DNA of 64,000 nt, taken from contig CAWFUP010000002.1 in the NCBI GenBank assembly GCA_963819075.1, positions 1 through 64,000 of the forward strand, given 5' to 3'. A program made the position numbers and the translations under genes. Shown here piece after piece: positions 18,067 through 26,304 of the stretch. The notes under the pieces were generated by a model. That model was given only the letters and a program-made list of their open reading frames with translations, made no database searches and was not told the DNA's origin. Position 1 is the stretch's first letter, and each line of letters begins with the position of its first letter. This DNA comes from CAVQBJ01 sp963819075 (lineage in GTDB: Bacteria > Actinomycetota > Thermoleophilia > Solirubrobacterales > Solirubrobacteraceae).

Positions 18067-18102
18067 AGTGGCCCCGGTGTGCACGTCCACGGTGGGGCCA
18101 CT
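18067..18102. promoter_or_regulatory. 9-bp inverted repeat upstream of hicAB
   Basis: AGTGGCCCC at 18067-18075 and GGGGCCACT at 18094-18102 are perfect inverted repeats with an 18-bp spacer, ending 43 bp before the hicA start. It may be an operator for the TA operon. A terminator is less likely, as no T-run follows. The HicB here lacks an obvious DNA-binding domain, so the binder is uncertain. Confidence 0.4.
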
Positions 18103-18145
18103 GCAAACGGCCACGCCGATCCCAAGCCGAGGCTACGCTCCCGGC

Positions 18146-18346
18146 GTGCCAAAGACGGTGCGTGAGGCGGAGAAACTGCTGCGGAAGAACGGCTGGACGC
18201 TCGCCCGCACGGTGGGCAGCCATCGGCAGTACGTGCACGCGCTAAATCCGAACGTCGTCACGATACCCGGCGCACCCGGCAAGCAGATCGCGACCGGTAC
18301 CCTTGCTTCGATCCGACGCGCGAGCGGGATCGACAAGATGCGATGA
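18146..18346 (+). CDS. hicA: HicA-type mRNA interferase toxin
   Basis: A 66-residue double-stranded-RNA-binding-fold protein: VREAEKLLRKNGWTLARTVG, then GSHRQYVH with the catalytic-type His at residue 26, and IPGAPGKQIATGTLASIRR. HicA toxins cleave mRNA in the cytoplasm and are blocked by HicB. The GTG start at 18146 gives the standard length; the frame is open further left but without homology. Its stop overlaps the hicB start by four bases. All expected residues are present, so it should be active. Confidence 0.9.
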   Translation: MPKTVREAEKLLRKNGWTLARTVGSHRQYVHALNPNVVTIPGAPGKQIATGTLASIRRASGIDKMR

Positions 18347-18555
18347 CCGACTACTACGTGATCTACGAGCGCAATGCCGATGGCTGGTGGGCCTATCTCC
18401 CCGATCTGCCCGGCTGCACGGCGGCCGGCGACAGTCGGGAAGATGTCGAACGCAACGCACGCGAGGCGGTTGCGGCGCACATCGATCTGCTGCGCTCCGC
18501 GGGCAAGCCCGTGCCCGAGCCGGCGGTCGAAGATATCGGCCGCATCGCAGTCTGA
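18343..18555 (+). CDS. hicB: HicB-type antitoxin, short form
   Basis: A 70-residue HicB-like protein with a degraded RNase H fold: YYVIYERNADGWWAYLPDLP then GCTAAGDSREDVERNAREAV. It lacks the C-terminal helix-turn-helix or ribbon-helix-helix of longer HicB proteins, so it may neutralise HicA without itself binding DNA. Translation is coupled to hicA by an ATGA overlap. The stop codon lies 70 bp before repeat copy 5. The gap between stop and repeat is conserved at the left edge of the window, which implies a second hicB there. Confidence 0.88.
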   Translation: MTDYYVIYERNADGWWAYLPDLPGCTAAGDSREDVERNAREAVAAHIDLLRSAGKPVPEPAVEDIGRIAV

Positions 18556-18625
18556 CGCGACAGCGAGCACTCGGGCAGCATGACCTGGGCGTAGACGACA
18601 TCGCCGTAAGGCCGGCGAGCAGAGG

Positions 18626-18770
18626 GTCCCGAACAAGGTCCCGACCTCCCCGAATCTGAGCGGACTTCAGCGCACCTCAGTGGCCCGCAAGTGCTGCAAA
18701 TCGACCTGTTAGCACGAACATCGAGCGACCTCTTAATCCGGCGGGCTGGGTTCGAGTCCCAGGCCGCGTA
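18626..18770 (+). repeat. 145-bp tRNA-Lys-derived att-like repeat, copy 5
   Basis: The arm is 18626-18729 and the tRNA-like part is 18730-18770. The anticodon loop is CTCTTAA (anticodon CUU, also Lys) and the T-stem is CTGGG/CCCAG, like copy 4. The arm opens GTCCC-GAACAAG-GTCCC. Homology to copy 1 runs gap-free from 18552, so the shared unit including the hicB end is 219 bp. Confidence 0.85.
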
Positions 18771-18941
18771 CTGACTGCAGTGTCAAGCAGGGGGCTCGGC
18801 GGGAGCGACGGTCTGCGCCTCAGGACCCAACGACGTTCGGCGCAATTGATTGACAGGCCTTGACGAGCCAAGACCCCGAGCGGCCTGCAGACGTGTGGGC
18901 GAGCCGCCAACGCACCTTCCGGATGCGTCTATGCTGCTCCC

Positions 18942-19610
18942 GTGCCGAACGTCCGCGAACGCTGGCGGAGTGGATGGCTCGATGCCACCGTTTACGACTC
19001 GGCGGTGGAGCGCGAGAGCGTCGCGCGTGTGCTCGGGCGGTTGATCTGGGGCATGGACGCGTCGGCCTTCTACGAAGACATCGCGCGATTGGGCGGGGAG
19101 CCGGACGACGTGGCGATCCTCGATGTTCCGTGTGGGGGAGGAGTGGCGTTCCGCGGCTTGAGGGCAGACCAGCGCGTGCGCTACGTCGCCGCCGACCTCT
19201 CGCCCGTGATGCTCCAGCGCGCTCGCGCCGAGGCCCAGCGCCGCGGCCTGGGCCAGGTCGAATTCGCGGACGCCGACGTCAACGCGCTGCCGTTCGAGCC
19301 CGGCTCGTTCGACCTCTGCGTCAGCTATACGGGACTGCATTGCTTCCCCGATCCGGCGCGCGCGTTGGCGGAGATGGCGCGGGTGCTGCGCCCAGGTGGC
19401 GTGCTGCGCGGGACTGCGGTCGTCAAGCATGCGGGACGGCGCCAGGACGCGTTCGTGCGCCTCATGCAGCTGCGGGGAGCGTTCGGCCCCGGCGGCACGC
19501 TCGCCGAGCTGGAGTCATGGCTTGGCGATGCCGGCTTGGTCGAGGTCGGCGTCAGAGGTGATGGAGCGCTGGGGTACTTCTCCGGCCGACGCGAGCTCGA
19601 CGACAGGTAG
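18942..19610 (+). CDS. Class I SAM-dependent methyltransferase
   Basis: A 222-residue protein with a Rossmann-type methyltransferase fold (Methyltransf_11 type). Motif I is ILDVPCGGGVAF (about residues 59-70), the acidic motif II follows at VAADLSPVML, the motif IV region is FDLCVSYTGLHCFPDP, and LRPGGVL is the post-motif. The substrate is unknown. It starts with GTG 18942, about 170 bp after repeat copy 5, and is followed about 100 bp later by a two-gene unit. Looks intact. Confidence 0.82.
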   Translation: MPNVRERWRSGWLDATVYDSAVERESVARVLGRLIWGMDASAFYEDIARLGGEPDDVAILDVPCGGGVAFRGLRADQRVRYVAADLSPVMLQRARAEAQRRGLGQVEFADADVNALPFEPGSFDLCVSYTGLHCFPDPARALAEMARVLRPGGVLRGTAVVKHAGRRQDAFVRLMQLRGAFGPGGTLAELESWLGDAGLVEVGVRGDGALGYFSGRRELDDR

Positions 19611-19711
19611 GCCGAGCTAGCATCGCTGGGCTGTAACCGCTTGGCCAGCCGGGGGTTCCTGGAGGTAAGCGCGGGGGGCGGGATCCAAGTATCCGATCGG
19701 AAGGACTTCAG

Positions 19712-20014
19712 ATGCCGACGGCAGAGAAGTTGCCGCGTGCGAGGACCCCGGCGGCTGCAGTTGACCCCGCCCGGACGACTCGCGCAGGCGCGACCCTCGA
19801 CAGGCTCGAGACGGGCAAGGACACGATCCAGGTCGCCGTCGAGTCGACCGCGACACGCCTCGGCAGCATCTTCGGAATCGTCGTCGGCGCGGTGCACGAC
19901 GTCACGCGCGAGGTCGGTGACTGGGCGACGGACCTCTTTGAGATCCGCGACGCCGCGCGGCGCGCGCGGGCGGACGCCGACAGCCGCTCCGAGTCCCGGG
20001 ACTCGGTCCGATAG
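19712..20014 (+). CDS. Hypothetical 100-residue protein, possibly phasin-like
   Basis: Starts at ATG 19712 with GGAAGG seven bases upstream. The sequence is mostly helical and Ala/Arg-rich, with a mildly hydrophobic core (TRLGSIFGIVVGAVHDVTRE) in the middle. I do not recognise a family; the amphipathic layout loosely recalls phasins or small membrane-surface proteins. The next gene starts five bases after its stop, so the two are probably one operon, which hints at a role linked to cyclic nucleotide signalling. Confidence 0.6.
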   Translation: MPTAEKLPRARTPAAAVDPARTTRAGATLDRLETGKDTIQVAVESTATRLGSIFGIVVGAVHDVTREVGDWATDLFEIRDAARRARADADSRSESRDSVR

Positions 20015-20018
20015 CACC

Positions 20019-20999
20019 GTGGACGAGCGCACGGCCGAGCACCACGAACGGTCCCTCGCCCCGAGCCGTTTGGAGCAGGCGGGGGTCGCGGTCGCCGTCG
20101 CGGCGAGACGTCTCGACCGTCAGCCGGGGCTGGTGTTCGCCGCCAAGCTCGTGCGGGAGCTCCTTCCAGGGGACAGCCACTTCGGCGATCCTCTCTCCAC
20201 CGCAGGCCAGGAGAAGGCCCAGCTCGTCGGGCGACGCATCTCCGAGTCGACCGCCGGACGTCCGGGAGTGATGCGGGAGGCAGGACTGAGCGCATTGCAG
20301 GTCTGGCAGGCGGTATCGGAGGCCCAGGGGCGCGGCCGCGGCGACACGGCGCTCGCGATCGTCTTCACCGATCTCGTCGGATTCTCGGCCTGGGCGCTCG
20401 CGGCCGGCGACGATCTCACGCTCGAGCTGCTTCGCGATGTCGGCGAGGCCCTCGAGCCGCCTGTCAAGGACCACGGCGGCAAGATCGTGAAGCGTCTCGG
20501 TGACGGCATGATGGCGGTCTTCGACGATCCCCAGCAGGCACTCGATGCCCTCTTCGAGGCTCGCGAGCGGCTCGCCCGGGTCGACGCGCCCGGCTACCGG
20601 CCCCAGATACGCGCCGGCATGCACGTCGGACGGCCGCGAAGGCTCGGCGGCGACTATCTCGGCGTGGACGTCAACATCGCCGCGCGCGTGGCCGAGGCGG
20701 CCTCAGCCGGCGAGCTTCTCGTCTCCGACCACGCCTTGGCCGTGCTCGACGTGAGCACTCTCAAGGTTGGAAGGAAGCGGTTTTCCCGGGTCAAGGGAGT
20801 GCCAAGGGACGTAAAGACCTACTCGGTGGCTCCCAGATCAGGGCGCCCAAGCCGCCCGACGTGGTCGGCCGTCAGGGTTGACCGGCGTGTCCGAATGGGT
20901 GCCCGCCCGCTGACGACGCACGCTCGTGGCATGCGCGCAGACGGCTCGACCCCAAGCCGGCGAGCAGAGGGCCCCGAACTGCCCGAATCAGATGCTTGA
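20019..20999 (+). CDS. Class III adenylate/guanylate cyclase with altered C-terminus
   Basis: A 326-residue protein starting at GTG 20019. The catalytic domain covers about residues 110-280: FTDLVGFSAWA with the first metal-binding Asp, LGDGMMAVFDDPQQAL with the second, and YLGVDVNIAARVAEAA with the Asn/Arg catalytic pair. The N-terminal 100 residues are helical and may be a regulatory or sensor part. The domain should end near KTYSVAP. The remaining roughly 55 residues are Arg-rich, and the last 15 are encoded by a remnant of the att-like repeat arm (20939-20991). The original 3' end has therefore probably been replaced by recombination. Confidence 0.82.
   Translation: MDERTAEHHERSLAPSRLEQAGVAVAVAARRLDRQPGLVFAAKLVRELLPGDSHFGDPLSTAGQEKAQLVGRRISESTAGRPGVMREAGLSALQVWQAVSEAQGRGRGDTALAIVFTDLVGFSAWALAAGDDLTLELLRDVGEALEPPVKDHGGKIVKRLGDGMMAVFDDPQQALDALFEARERLARVDAPGYRPQIRAGMHVGRPRRLGGDYLGVDVNIAARVAEAASAGELLVSDHALAVLDVSTLKVGRKRFSRVKGVPRDVKTYSVAPRSGRPSRPTWSAVRVDRRVRMGARPLTTHARGMRADGSTPSRRAEGPELPESDA
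20939..20991 (+). repeat. Truncated arm of the att-like repeat
   Basis: AAGCCGGCGAGCAGAGGG at 20954-20971 is identical to the left flank of copy 1 (58-75). After it, GCCCCGAACTGCCCGAATCA matches the arm start with exactly one GTCCC-N7 unit (12 bp) missing. The rest of the arm and the whole tRNA part are absent. It is read through by the cyclase gene. An old, partly deleted junction. Confidence 0.6.
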
Positions 21000-21148
21000 C
21001 GGTTCTTAGTCCTGATCGGCGGACGCGCCCGCCTGGTGATCTCCTCACCCCCGCCGGTGCACACTGCGTCGCACCGCAGGCGGTCGCCGAGCACCGGGAG
21101 CGGATAAACCCGGTCGAGTTCGCTGCGCAGGCGCCGATAACAGCGGCA

Positions 21149-22396
21149 ATGCATGTGTTCAAGGTGATGGGAAGACCCCCCGTGTCCGTACATGAGCAGG
21201 CGCTCGCGCTGCTCGACGCCAACTGGCGCGAGGGCGAGCAGGACGGTGTGGCCTACGGCTTCTCGGTGCCCAGCCCGAGCACCTACCCGTGGCAGTGGTA
21301 CTGGGATTCGTGCATGCACGCCATCGTCCGCGCCCGCACCCAGCCCGACCGCGCCCGCACCGAGCTTCAGACGCTGCTGGCCGCCAGCCGCGACGGCTTC
21401 ATCGGGCACACCGTCTTCTGGGGACAACGGCTGCACCGCCGCAAGCGGTTCCGTTACAACGTGATCGGCCGGGGCGACCGCTCGACGGGCACGATCCAAC
21501 CGCCAATGCTCGCCTGGGCGTGGCGCACCGCCGTCGGCGAGCCCGCCGAGAACCCGGCCATCGCCGAACACCACCGCTGGCTTCGCGACAACCGGGCCCT
21601 CGAGGACGACGGACTGCTGTGGCTCCTCCAGCCCGACGAGTCGGGGATGGACGCCAGCCCGAAGTTCGACCACGTCTGGGGCCCGTACGCCCAGGGCACC
21701 CCGCTGTTCCCAGCCCTGGTCGCGCGCAACCGCAAACTTGGGTTCGATATCCGGCGCGTCCAGGCCGCCGGACGCCCGCTGGTGTGCGAAGTGCTCACAA
21801 ACGTCATGTGGTCGCTGTCCGAGCAGGCGCTCGGGCGCCCGTCGCTGACGCACGCCTTGATCGACCGCTGCTACGACCACGAACTCGGACGGTTCCTGGA
21901 CGACGCGCGCAACCCCCACCGTGAGTGCGCCCGGGAGCGCGTGCCGCTGACGTGGGACACGCTCGCCCCGCTGGCCCTCCCAGACCTCCCCGAGGACATC
22001 GGCCACCGGCTCGTGCGCCAGTTCCTGATCCCCGGCGTCTTTGCCGACTCCGGCGGCCCGCTCGTCGCCGTTGCCGCCACCGACCGCTCCTACTCACTGC
22101 GCGAGCACTTCTGGGGCTTCCGCCGCCACTGGCGCGGGCACGCCTGGATGAACACGCTGTGGCTCGTCGGCCTCGGCTTGCGTCGCCTGGGCTACGACTT
22201 CCTCGCCGAGGCACACGTCGCGCGTATGAACGGACTCGTCGCCCGCGAGGGGTTTCGAGAGTACTACCACGGGCGCACCGGGCGAGGCCTGGCCGCTCGC
22301 GACTTCGGCTGGTCGACGCTCCTCTGCGAGATGGACGACCCCTCCCCCGGGTCGCTCACCAGCTTCCTGCCCGAGCCACGCCCGGTCGCCGCCTAA
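21149..22396 (+). CDS. MGH1-like glycoside hydrolase ((alpha/alpha)6 barrel)
   Basis: About 415 residues, related to the mannosylglycerate-hydrolase-like and GH63/GH37 glucosidases. The signature YPWQWYWDSCMHAI holds the W-DS acid/base region, followed by GHTVFWGQRL and later HFWGFRRHWRGHAWMNTLW and REYYHGRTGRG, typical of this barrel. No signal peptide, so it is cytoplasmic. It may split a trehalose-, glucosyl- or mannosyl-glycerate-type solute; the substrate cannot be told. Several starts are possible: TTG 20996 (overlapping the cyclase stop), ATG 21149 or ATG 21164. The domain starts after 21164. It converges with the debranching-enzyme gene. Confidence 0.75.
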   Translation: MHVFKVMGRPPVSVHEQALALLDANWREGEQDGVAYGFSVPSPSTYPWQWYWDSCMHAIVRARTQPDRARTELQTLLAASRDGFIGHTVFWGQRLHRRKRFRYNVIGRGDRSTGTIQPPMLAWAWRTAVGEPAENPAIAEHHRWLRDNRALEDDGLLWLLQPDESGMDASPKFDHVWGPYAQGTPLFPALVARNRKLGFDIRRVQAAGRPLVCEVLTNVMWSLSEQALGRPSLTHALIDRCYDHELGRFLDDARNPHRECARERVPLTWDTLAPLALPDLPEDIGHRLVRQFLIPGVFADSGGPLVAVAATDRSYSLREHFWGFRRHWRGHAWMNTLWLVGLGLRRLGYDFLAEAHVARMNGLVAREGFREYYHGRTGRGLAARDFGWSTLLCEMDDPSPGSLTSFLPEPRPVAA

Positions 22397-22592
22397 CCAC
22401 GGCCCCGGGGCGCGGCGGCCTTGCTGGCGTCGTAGCTGCCCATCTGATTGGCGAGGCTGGCCAACCGACAATCGCCGCCCGCGACGAGATTCTCTCGTTC
22501 TTTACCCACCGCCTCGCCCCATGATCGGTGGCGCGGAGACTTCCGCTTCCGGCGCGCATGCCGCCGTCGCGTCCCTCCTGGGGCTCGCGCAA

Positions 22593-24581
22593 TCATCGAC
22601 GGAGGGTGACACGGCCGATGCCCGCCGGGACATCTACGGTCGTCTCGCGGACGCCGGGCTCGAGCTTCAGCAGTGTCGTGAGCAACAGCAGCGGCGTCGC
22701 GGCGGCCCAGGCCTGCGGGCGCGAGGCGGTCGGGAACGATACGGGTACCGAGGTCACCGCAGCCGGGTAGCCGGCAAACGTTTCGGGCAGCCGGTATTCG
22801 AAGTAGCGGGCCGCTGACAGGATCGAGGCGGCGAGTTGCTCCGCCGCGGCGTGGTGGCCGTAGCGCCCGAGGCCGGCGACGATGAGTGAGTTTTCGTGAG
22901 GCCACACCGTTCCCGTGTGGTAGCCGAGCGGGTTGTAGCCGGCCTCGCCGGCGCCGAGTGTGCGCACCCCCCACCCCGAGCACAGCTCGTCGCCGAGCAG
23001 GCGCTCGGCGACCACATCGGCCTCCTCCTGGTCAAGGATCCCCGACCAGAGCAGGTGCCCGATGTTCGACGTGAGGCTGTCCACCTGTTCCTTCTCCCCG
23101 TCGAGCGCGAGCGCGTAACAGCTTCGCTGTGGGATCCAGAAGTCACGTCGAAACTGATCGCGCAACGTCTCGGCTTGAAGCTCGAGGCGTTCGGCGAGGG
23201 TCGTGTCGCCCCAGACCTCGCGGGCGAGTCGGGCGCAGCGGCGTCGCGCATCGTAGACGTAGCCCTGGATCTCGCTCGTTGCGATCGGACCCTCGGCGAG
23301 TCTGCCATCGGCGAACTGGATCGCGTCCCAGCTGTCCTTCCAGGACTGGTTGATCAGCCCACTTGTCCGGTTTCGGCAGGCGTACTCCACGTAGCCGTCG
23401 CCGTCCGCGTCGCCGCTGTCATCGATCCAGGCCAGAGCGGCCTCCGCGTTAGGCCGTAGCAGCCTGACGAGGTCGTCGTCGCCGGACCAACGGTGGTATT
23501 CGTCGAGCAGGATCAGGAACAGGGGCGTCGCGTCGGCGGAGCCGAAGTACGGCGAATGCGGGCGCTGGCCGCGGGCTGTGAGCTCACCGAAGCGCAGCTC
23601 GTGCAGGATCTTCCCGGGCTCGCTCTCGTGAAAGTCGTCACGCACGCTCGCCTGACGATCAGCCAGCACACGCAACGTCGTCGCGGCGAGACCGGGGAGG
23701 TAGGGCAGCGCCTGGAAGCTCGTGATGAGGCTGTCTCGCCCGAACAGTGCCATAAACCACGGCAGCCCGGCGGCCGGCAACGTCGCGCCCTCGGTCAATT
23801 CGGGAGGCAGGCGCAGGGCCGCGAGATCGGTCAGGCTCGCCCGGTACGTTCTGGTGAGAGCGGGGTCCTCCGCCTCGACCGTCGGCGCTCGCCCGAGCCA
23901 ATCCTCCAGCTCGTCGCGCTTGGATCTGCAGAGTTCGTCGTAGCTGCCGCGCGGCCGGCGCACGGAGAAGCTGATCCCTGCCTGCTGCGCCGACGGCCGG
24001 ACCGTGAGGGTGACGGTCCACGCCTCGCCGGGCGCCAGCACGAGGTCATACATGAGACCCGTTCGGCTCGTCCTGACCGGGCGGCTCGAGTCGACCCGCA
24101 CCGCGCGGCGAAAGCCGTCGCGGGCATAGCCCAGGACGAACCCGTCGACATGGCCCTCGAAGGTCACCTCTCGGGGGGCGATCATCGCGTCCTTGACCTC
24201 GAAGAGATCGGCGAAGTCTGCGTCCACATCAAGCGCCAGGCTCAGATGGTTGGCGTGGTGAAGGTGGTTGATGAGAGTGATCTCCTCCACCCACACGTAA
24301 TCGACGAGCCGTCGGCGGAAGACCGACCACGACGTCTCGTCGGCCGGCCCGCCCAGAGGCGCGAGGAAGAAGTTGCTCAGGTAGTGGGCGGGTTGGTCGA
24401 AGCCGAGCAACTGCATCTCCGAGGTGCCGACTCGCAAGACCCAACGCGAGACGAAGCGGGTGTCCTCGGAGTAGAAGCCCTGCTCGCTGCTCGTCTCCAG
24501 CGCCACGTCTCCGTGGCGGTCGCCCACGACGAACGTGCTGCCGTCCAGAACGTTGATGTTGCGATCACGCACGAGCAACAC
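22593..24581 (-). CDS. Amylo-alpha-1,6-glucosidase (glycogen debranching-type)
   Basis: A 662-residue protein. The N-terminal domain (about 1-200) is the glycogen-debranching N-domain with FYSEDTRFVSRW and VWVEEITLINH. The C-terminal (alpha/alpha)6 domain includes GLPWFMALFGRDSLITSFQA, a SPYFGSADATPLFL segment, GLINQSWKDSWD and YHTGTVWPHENSLI, which hold the catalytic acids of the family. It probably trims branched alpha-glucan or related glycans in the cytoplasm. It overlaps the upstream GT4 gene by 17 bp, so both are in one operon, pointing to storage-glucan or compatible-solute metabolism together with the converging glycoside hydrolase. Confidence 0.87.
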   Translation of the reverse strand: MLLVRDRNINVLDGSTFVVGDRHGDVALETSSEQGFYSEDTRFVSRWVLRVGTSEMQLLGFDQPAHYLSNFFLAPLGGPADETSWSVFRRRLVDYVWVEEITLINHLHHANHLSLALDVDADFADLFEVKDAMIAPREVTFEGHVDGFVLGYARDGFRRAVRVDSSRPVRTSRTGLMYDLVLAPGEAWTVTLTVRPSAQQAGISFSVRRPRGSYDELCRSKRDELEDWLGRAPTVEAEDPALTRTYRASLTDLAALRLPPELTEGATLPAAGLPWFMALFGRDSLITSFQALPYLPGLAATTLRVLADRQASVRDDFHESEPGKILHELRFGELTARGQRPHSPYFGSADATPLFLILLDEYHRWSGDDDLVRLLRPNAEAALAWIDDSGDADGDGYVEYACRNRTSGLINQSWKDSWDAIQFADGRLAEGPIATSEIQGYVYDARRRCARLAREVWGDTTLAERLELQAETLRDQFRRDFWIPQRSCYALALDGEKEQVDSLTSNIGHLLWSGILDQEEADVVAERLLGDELCSGWGVRTLGAGEAGYNPLGYHTGTVWPHENSLIVAGLGRYGHHAAAEQLAASILSAARYFEYRLPETFAGYPAAVTSVPVSFPTASRPQAWAAATPLLLLTTLLKLEPGVRETTVDVPAGIGRVTLRR

Positions 24582-25743
24582 CGACGGCAGCCGGAATCAG
24601 CGCCGCCCGAGCCACCGAACGGTAGGCCTGCTCATAAGCCGCCGCGACGACCTCGACATCGCAGTGTCGCGCCACCCAGGCGCGACACGCTCGGGGAGAG
24701 ATGCTCGACAGGCGAGGAACCGCGGCGGCCATGGCCGCCTCGTCGCCGACCAGGAACCCGGTATGGCCGTCCACAACGAGCTCGCGGGCGGCACCCTCGG
24801 GGAAGGCGATCACCGGGGTGCCACACACAAGCGCCTCGACCATGACCATGCCGAACGGCTCATCCCAGCGAATCGGCATCAGCAGGGCGCGGGCGCCGGC
24901 GAACAGCGAGCGCTTTGCTGCTCCGCCGATCTCACCTACGTAGCGCACGCGGTCATCGTCGAGGTGCGGCTGCACCTCGCGTGCGAAGAAGGCCTCCTGC
25001 CCCGGCTGGACGACGCCGGCAAGAATGAGCGGAACGTCCGCGGCCGCCGCAGCCGCTATCGCGCGGTGGGGGCCCTTCTCGGCGGTCATGCGACCGACCC
25101 ACAGCACGTAGTCCTCCTTCTGTTCCTGCAGCGGCCACGCCTGCACATCGATCGGGTTGGCGATCGCGCCGTACGGATGCACCCCGGGCGGGGCCGACGC
25201 AATCTGCGTCTGGCTGATCCCGACAAGCGCCGCCTTGTGGCCGTGGCGGGCGTAGAACGCCGCGGTGCTCGGGGTGAACTGGCCGTGCAGGGTGTGCACG
25301 AGGGGAACGCCAAGGCGATCGGCCATGGCCAGGGCGGTGAAGCCGCAGTGGTCATGCACCACGTCAAAAGGCAGCCCGTCGACACCTTGCTCGATCGTCA
25401 GGAAGGCCCGCGCCACGTGATCGCCCTCGTAGAGCGAGCGCTCGATCTCATCCGCATGCGCCTCGTCGAGGAGCGTGACCATGCGGGCGCTCGTTATCGA
25501 CCCGGGCGCGCACAGCAACGTGACGGCGTGGCCACGCCGAACGAGAGCCTCCGTGAGCACGCTGACGACCGACTCCACCCCGCCGTAGCCGGGCGGGGGG
25601 ACGGAGATCCACGGCGGCGCGAGCATCGCCACCCGCAGGGGCACGTCGAGCTCCGCGGCGGTGCCGGTAGCCGACGGGCCGGTTCGGGCGGGCAGTACGG
25701 CGGGGTCCCTCAACCAGCTGTCCGACTCAAGCGCAACGTCCAA
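24565..25743 (-). CDS. GT4 family glycosyltransferase
   Basis: A 392-residue glycosyltransferase of GT-B fold. The N-terminal half has VAMLAPPWISVPPPGYGGVE, with the GGxE-type acceptor loop, and FDVVHDHCGF. The C-terminal half has VLWVGRMTAEKGPHRAI and the donor-site segment WDEPFGMVMVEALVCGTPVI with the EX7E motif (DEPFGMVMVEA). About 35 extra residues precede the domain. It is the first gene of a two-gene operon with the debranching enzyme. The acceptor is unknown; a sugar-solute or glucan role fits the context. Confidence 0.85.
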   Translation of the reverse strand: MDVALESDSWLRDPAVLPARTGPSATGTAAELDVPLRVAMLAPPWISVPPPGYGGVESVVSVLTEALVRRGHAVTLLCAPGSITSARMVTLLDEAHADEIERSLYEGDHVARAFLTIEQGVDGLPFDVVHDHCGFTALAMADRLGVPLVHTLHGQFTPSTAAFYARHGHKAALVGISQTQIASAPPGVHPYGAIANPIDVQAWPLQEQKEDYVLWVGRMTAEKGPHRAIAAAAAADVPLILAGVVQPGQEAFFAREVQPHLDDDRVRYVGEIGGAAKRSLFAGARALLMPIRWDEPFGMVMVEALVCGTPVIAFPEGAARELVVDGHTGFLVGDEAAMAAAVPRLSSISPRACRAWVARHCDVEVVAAAYEQAYRSVARAALIPAAVGVARA

Positions 25744-25883
25744 CGCGTGCTCCTCACCAGCCTCTCAAGGATGGTGCCCGCCGGGTAGAGAGGTCAGGAA
25801 GGACCCGGTGAACACGCGAGTGACGAGGCGACGGTCATTACGCCGGTCGCACGATCGTCAGTGGGCCGGGCCGACTGGAGGCA

Positions 25884-26234
25884 TCAGCCGATCGACCCCT
25901 CCCACGTCGTCTCCGAGCGGGCTTGCGCAACGGCGACCTCACCGAGGCGCAGCTCGCCCTCGGCATCGGCTTCGATCTGTGCCTGCACCAGGCGGGCCTC
26001 CCGGTGACCCAGCATGTCGTACACCTGGTCGGCCAGGCGGGGCGGCACCGGCAGGCCATCCCCGTCGACGGGGTCTGCGCGCGGGCGGATCGACCGGAAG
26101 CCAACGACTTCGGCCAGGCTGCCGACGGGTTCGAGTAGGTTGCCACAACCTGGGCACAGATCACCGACGCGGTCGATCGGGCCTGGCGCACGGAAGAGGC
26201 GGGTCTTGCAGGCGACGCATTTCGAGTGAGGCAT
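25884..26234 (-). CDS. Small zinc-ribbon protein
   Basis: A 116-residue protein with CVACKTRL at residues 7-14 and CPGCGNLL at 27-34, a four-cysteine zinc ribbon. The rest is acidic and without known domain. It is divergent from the winged-helix gene at 26305, and the 70-bp gap between them carries a palindromic site. I do not recognise a named family. It may be a regulator partner or a general nucleic-acid-binding accessory. Confidence 0.65.
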   Translation of the reverse strand: MPHSKCVACKTRLFRAPGPIDRVGDLCPGCGNLLEPVGSLAEVVGFRSIRPRADPVDGDGLPVPPRLADQVYDMLGHREARLVQAQIEADAEGELRLGEVAVAQARSETTWEGSIG

Positions 26235-26269
26235 GACGCCCCCTTTCGCTCGGTGACCGACGATGATAC

Positions 26270-26304
26270 CTGACGCTCAAGTCTAGAAAGGCTAGACTAT
26301 GGTT
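26270..26304 (+). promoter_or_regulatory. Promoter with palindromic operator, leaderless start
   Basis: CTGACG (26270-26275) and TAGACT (26293-26298) are -35 and -10 like, exactly 17 bp apart. GTCTAG (26281-26286) and CTAGAC (26292-26297) form a perfect inverted repeat overlapping the -10. Transcription would begin about 26305, on the A of an ATG, so the message would be leaderless. The downstream winged-helix protein is the natural candidate to bind here and repress itself. Confidence 0.6.

Noticed and set aside
75..18770. CRISPR array or integron attC series as explanation of the direct repeats
   Set aside because: Spacing is 2.5-6 kb with full genes between. The repeats are 145 bp and end in a tRNA 3' segment, and there is no cas gene, no integron integrase and no attC-like imperfect palindrome.
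19641..20999. 452-codon single gene across the hypothetical protein and the cyclase
   Set aside because: The first 126 codons have no homology and overlap the well-initiated gene at 19712-20014. The cyclase begins at GTG 20019.
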